Origin: Candidatus Zixiibacteriota bacterium
Lineage (GTDB): Bacteria > Zixibacteria > MSB-5A5 > GN15 > FEB-12
Direction of reading: 5' to 3'
Assembly (NCBI GenBank): GCA_022564135.1
Contig: JADFLZ010000098.1
Span: forward strand, 1-7,521
Length of the DNA stretch: 7,521 bases
A program made the position numbers and the translations under genes. The notes under the pieces are model-generated. The model was not told where the DNA came from, did not search any database, and saw only the letters and a list, made by a program, of their open reading frames with translations. Shown in pieces: positions 5,314 to 7,521 of this stretch; positions within the stretch are counted from its first letter, which is position 1, and each line of letters starts with the position of its first letter.

Positions 5314-7243
5314 CAGTGTCTCCATAGAGTATAGAGCGGCGTTTATTCATAGCCTGTGTCGAGAGATTTCTGATATTAGCCCTCCAGCTGCCGGACAGTT
5401 TAATCAGAGCTTTTTCTGCCCTTTCACTGCGATTAATGGCCAGAGCTTCCATTGCTGCTTTCCTCAAGTAAGTGGCTCGGGCGCTTCTGAAAAAGATATA
5501 CTTCAGAATTATTCTGGTAAGAAACGATACTGATTTATCTCCGCCGATGATTGAATAGGCTTCTAAAAGCAGCTCCTGATCGGTCGGGTCAAAGTCTCTA
5601 AAGCCATTGTCTTTTACAATTCCTTCTATGACATCGAAGGCTCCCTGTCCCTTCAGGCCGATTATCGAATTTATGGAACTCCTGCGAACCTCGGGGTCTT
5701 CGTCCATAACAGTTTGAGAAAGAATTTTAAGCGCTCTGGGATTTTTGCTTTCTTTGATATGTTCAACAATTGCAATGCGTACTCTTTGTTCTTCGTGGTC
5801 GACTATTTTTTCCAGATAGCCCAGGGCTTTGTCGTCGCCAATTCTGGCTAAGACTATGGCGGTGTTGCGTACTACAAACCAGCGCTTGTCAAATATCCCT
5901 CTGGAAATTATATCGACTTTGTTCTGGCCGACCTGGCTGAGATAATTATTGAAAGCTTCACGGTGTGAACGATGTTCTATTTCACCCATTATTTCGGTAA
6001 TACCCGCCAGAGACTCCCAGCCCAGATTGTTTAAGTAGGCTCTGATTTTGAGTTCGTCAATTTCCGGATGCTCATTTAAGCCTTCCAGCAAAACCTGAAG
6101 GCGCTCTCTGGAGCCGGCCGTTATTACTGCTTCTTTTAGTCTTTCAGCCCATTTGGGTTTTTTGCCGGCTACCATTTCTTCAAGCTGGCCCATATGACTC
6201 AGGACACTGGCAGCCTGATCTAAAGCTCCGGCTCTTACCAGTTCGCTGATTACTTTTTCAGAAATAGTTACAGACTCTGCAAAGCCGGAAATATCTATTT
6301 CCTGATGGAGAATCTCTTTTAGGATTTCGGCTGTGGATTCATACATGTCAAAATTATTGTCTTCATCCAGAAGTACGCCGAACTCGTTTTCTTCTTCTTC
6401 GGAGAGCTTAAATTCATCGTTAAGAATCAAAGTTGTATTCGGTACCGACGGAGCCGGAGCGATATCAGCAAAACCCATAGCTTCGGCAGCGACAGCAGTA
6501 TTAAGAGCCTGCTCTCTTTCTACTACTTCAGCAGATCGTTCATCATCAAGATCCCGGTAAACATGGGAATAAAAAATAGAGCCGCCTTCAGGAATTCCTT
6601 TTGATGGCGTATCGTCTAAGTTTGTTTCAACAGGGCTCGAAAGGTCCCCTGAAACAGGCGGCAGAGAGGCCTGGTTAAAAATTTCGCCGTAATCCGCTTC
6701 CTCATCGGCGCCAAATAAAGTATGTTCAGACGGCGTTCCCGACGAACCGCCGCTTATGAATTGTTCTTCTATCTTTCCATCATATCCCGAAAGGGCAATA
6801 TCTTCAACGGTCGAAAACCTGAAATCAGAGATTTCTGCTTCCCATATCAGACCTGCCAGATCACAGCTGTTTTTGGGGGCATTCAAAAAATCTTTGAACG
6901 TGTCCAGCAGCTTGTAAATTTCGTCTACAGACAAAGTGGGCTGCATTGTAAATCGGGTTATGCCGGTATTAAAAAATAGCCCGGCTAAGCTTTCTTCTTT
7001 GGTGCGGTCACGAAATACAACTTCGTTTTTGTAGATCAAAAGTTCTTTTTCGACCACAATATTTATTGGGCCGTATTCACTGGCCACAGATTCCAGCTTT
7101 TCTGAAAAAGACTGCTTGAGAGATTGAGGCAGAGGATTATCCTCGGGGTACATCGATACAACTTTGATGACCTTAAGAAAATCCTTGAGGATATACCGAA
7201 TATCCTCAAGCTCTTTACTGTTGATTTCTTCCTGTTGGCTCAT
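5297..7243 (-). CDS. HEAT-repeat protein, operon partner of the HD-GYP protein
   Basis: A 648-residue cytoplasmic protein with no predicted signal or membrane segment. Residues about 12-130 form an alpha/beta domain resembling the first 150 residues of the HD-GYP protein. Residues about 155-300 are acidic, low in hydrophobic clusters and rich in Ser/Pro/Asp/Glu, probably a flexible linker. An all-helical region follows, and from about 451 to 636 there are five or six HEAT-like repeats, for example RWFVVRNTAIVLARIGDD, QRVRIAIVEHIKESKNPRAL and DPEVRRSSINSIIGLKGQGA. HEAT arrays bind proteins, so a scaffold or partner role for the HD-GYP protein is the simplest inference; no catalytic motif is visible. 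I prefer ATG 7243. A GTG at 7270 would add nine residues, but the bases around it look like promoter elements. The C-terminal end overlaps the HD-GYP start. The next gene upstream, on the same strand, ends about 130 bases away. Confidence 0.85.
   Translation of the reverse strand: MSQQEEINSKELEDIRYILKDFLKVIKVVSMYPEDNPLPQSLKQSFSEKLESVASEYGPINIVVEKELLIYKNEVVFRDRTKEESLAGLFFNTGITRFTMQPTLSVDEIYKLLDTFKDFLNAPKNSCDLAGLIWEAEISDFRFSTVEDIALSGYDGKIEEQFISGGSSGTPSEHTLFGADEEADYGEIFNQASLPPVSGDLSSPVETNLDDTPSKGIPEGGSIFYSHVYRDLDDERSAEVVEREQALNTAVAAEAMGFADIAPAPSVPNTTLILNDEFKLSEEEENEFGVLLDEDNNFDMYESTAEILKEILHQEIDISGFAESVTISEKVISELVRAGALDQAASVLSHMGQLEEMVAGKKPKWAERLKEAVITAGSRERLQVLLEGLNEHPEIDELKIRAYLNNLGWESLAGITEIMGEIEHRSHREAFNNYLSQVGQNKVDIISRGIFDKRWFVVRNTAIVLARIGDDKALGYLEKIVDHEEQRVRIAIVEHIKESKNPRALKILSQTVMDEDPEVRRSSINSIIGLKGQGAFDVIEGIVKDNGFRDFDPTDQELLLEAYSIIGGDKSVSFLTRIILKYIFFRSARATYLRKAAMEALAINRSERAEKALIKLSGSWRANIRNLSTQAMNKRRSILYGDTDAENS
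5320..5323 (-). promoter_or_regulatory. Ribosome binding site for the HD-GYP gene
   Basis: GGAG on the minus strand, six bases before ATG 5313 and inside the last codons of the HEAT gene. It is the only clear Shine-Dalgarno sequence at any start in the window, and it favours ATG 5313 over ATG 5325, which it overlaps. Confidence 0.5.
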
Positions 7244-7256
7244 ATTTCTCGCAAAT

Positions 7257-7276
7257 AGTATAGTTTTCACTATAAT
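7257..7276 (-). promoter_or_regulatory. Possible promoter/operator of the HEAT/HD-GYP pair
   Basis: An imperfect inverted repeat: AGTATAG (7257-7263) and CTATAAT (7270-7276) around a six-base spacer, matching at six of seven positions. On the minus strand it supplies TATACT (7262-7257), a -10-like hexamer that would start transcripts near 7250 with a leader of about seven bases before ATG 7243. On the plus strand it supplies a perfect TATAAT (7271-7276). Neither direction has a convincing -35, so this could equally be an operator or chance in AT-rich DNA. Confidence 0.3.
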
Positions 7277-7371
7277 TCGGCATTATGAGCTTCTCTTTGA
7301 GTCTGTTTTTACAATTAGCCAGACTTTTAGGTCAGGCCTTGCCGGACAAGCGGTTAGCTTGAAAATTGCTG

Positions 7372-7521
7372 CTACAGAAGTTCTATTTTACTGCGGTTTG
7401 AGCGGACATGCTTGGTAGCGTTGCGGGTATCAAAAATAGCCTTAGAGTTTTTGACAATCCACTTATAATCGTAAACAGAATGGTCGGTAAGAATTACCAC
7501 CAGATCGGCGCTTTTTAAGGC
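7372..7521 (-). CDS. UDP-N-acetyl-D-glucosamine/mannosamine 6-dehydrogenase (WbpA/WecC/TviB-like), 3' end only
   Basis: The last 49 codons of a gene whose start lies right of the window, ending at TAG (7374-7372, minus). The visible peptide includes SADLVVILTDHSVYDYKWI and KAIFDTRNAT. This is the C-terminal UDP-binding domain of the UDP-glucose/UDP-N-acetyl-sugar dehydrogenase superfamily, where 'aDavvi.TdH..f' and 'liiDtRn' are characteristic. The DTRNAT ending favours the UDP-GlcNAc or UDP-ManNAc branch over UDP-glucose dehydrogenase. These NAD-dependent enzymes make UDP-aminouronic acids for O-antigen, capsule or other surface glycans, so a polysaccharide cluster may lie further right. About 130 bases of non-coding sequence separate it from the HEAT gene, so the two may be separate transcription units. 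Catalytic residues lie in the missing part. Confidence 0.85.
   Translation of the reverse strand, partial: ALKSADLVVILTDHSVYDYKWIVKNSKAIFDTRNATKHVRSNRSKIELL

Noticed and set aside
6300..6770. Acidic, repetitive-looking stretch in the HEAT protein as a possible tandem repeat
   Set aside because: The encoded residues are rich in Asp, Glu, Ser and Pro, but no repeating unit can be aligned. It is better read as a flexible linker.
7294..7319. Inverted repeat AGTCTG / CAGACT around 14 bases downstream of the dehydrogenase gene
   Set aside because: A six-pair stem with a long loop, and on the minus strand it is not followed by a U-tract. It is not a credible terminator for the dehydrogenase.
7338..7361. 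Competing small hairpins: CTTG/CAAG (7338-7350) and CAAGC/GCTTG (7347-7361)
   Set aside because: They share the CAAG segment and so resemble an attenuator, but stems of four or five pairs without a T-run in either direction are too weak to call a terminator or switch.
7164..7418. Plus-strand open frame of 84 codons at the right end
   Set aside because: It is antisense to the start of the HEAT gene and the end of the dehydrogenase gene, so it reads across two better supported minus-strand genes. It shows no domain.
1..7521. Mobile elements, CRISPR arrays, tRNA or rRNA genes
   Set aside because: No transposase or integrase motifs, direct-repeat/spacer periodicity, or tRNA cloverleaf were seen, and almost all of the window is accounted for by ordinary protein genes.

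Overview
The window looks like a piece of a Gram-negative chromosome of moderate GC content. It carries a predicted lipoprotein, two Sec signal peptides or lipobox-type signals, and the UDP-N-acetyl-sugar dehydrogenase of a surface polysaccharide pathway. The DUF5683-type protein, the DUF6599-like lipoprotein and the HEAT-repeat/HD-GYP pair point to the FCB group, perhaps something like candidate phylum Zixibacteria. Canonical sigma-70-like promoter hexamers (TTGAAA, 17 bases, TATAAT) argue against a true Bacteroidota. Shine-Dalgarno sequences are weak or absent at most starts. The taxonomic call is an inference and only moderately secure.

Layout, left to right. Bases 1-248 (+) are the 3' end of a peroxiredoxin, followed by a short hairpin with a T-run, an extended -10 motif, and a strong 13-bp hairpin terminator at 375-411. 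A two-gene minus-strand unit follows: a DPPR-synthase-like UbiA prenyl/phosphoribosyl transferase (1362-2234), overlapped by 40 bases by a DUF6599-like lipoprotein (418-1401). A divergent promoter region at 2235-2340 separates this from a two-gene plus-strand unit: a diacylglycerol-kinase-family lipid kinase (2341-3288) and a DUF5683-type membrane protein (3278-3871). Both outward promoters place transcription starts almost exactly on the first codon, so both first genes may be leaderless.

The plus-strand unit collides tail to tail with a minus-strand signalling pair: a HEAT-repeat protein (5297-7243) followed by an overlapping HD-GYP phosphodiesterase-like protein (3868-5313). The two stop codons of the convergent genes share the palindrome TTAA. 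The right end holds the last 49 codons of a UDP-N-acetylglucosamine/mannosamine 6-dehydrogenase (7372-7521, minus).

How the genes may work together: the UbiA enzyme and the lipid kinase both act on lipid substrates at the membrane and share a divergent control region. The HEAT protein and the HD-GYP protein begin with what looks like the same N-terminal domain, which suggests a paired signalling module. I see no mobile element, CRISPR array, tRNA or rRNA. The most unusual points are the shared N-terminal domain, the altered HD-GYP signature, and the leaderless divergent promoter pair. I found no clear-cut new defence or mobile system.
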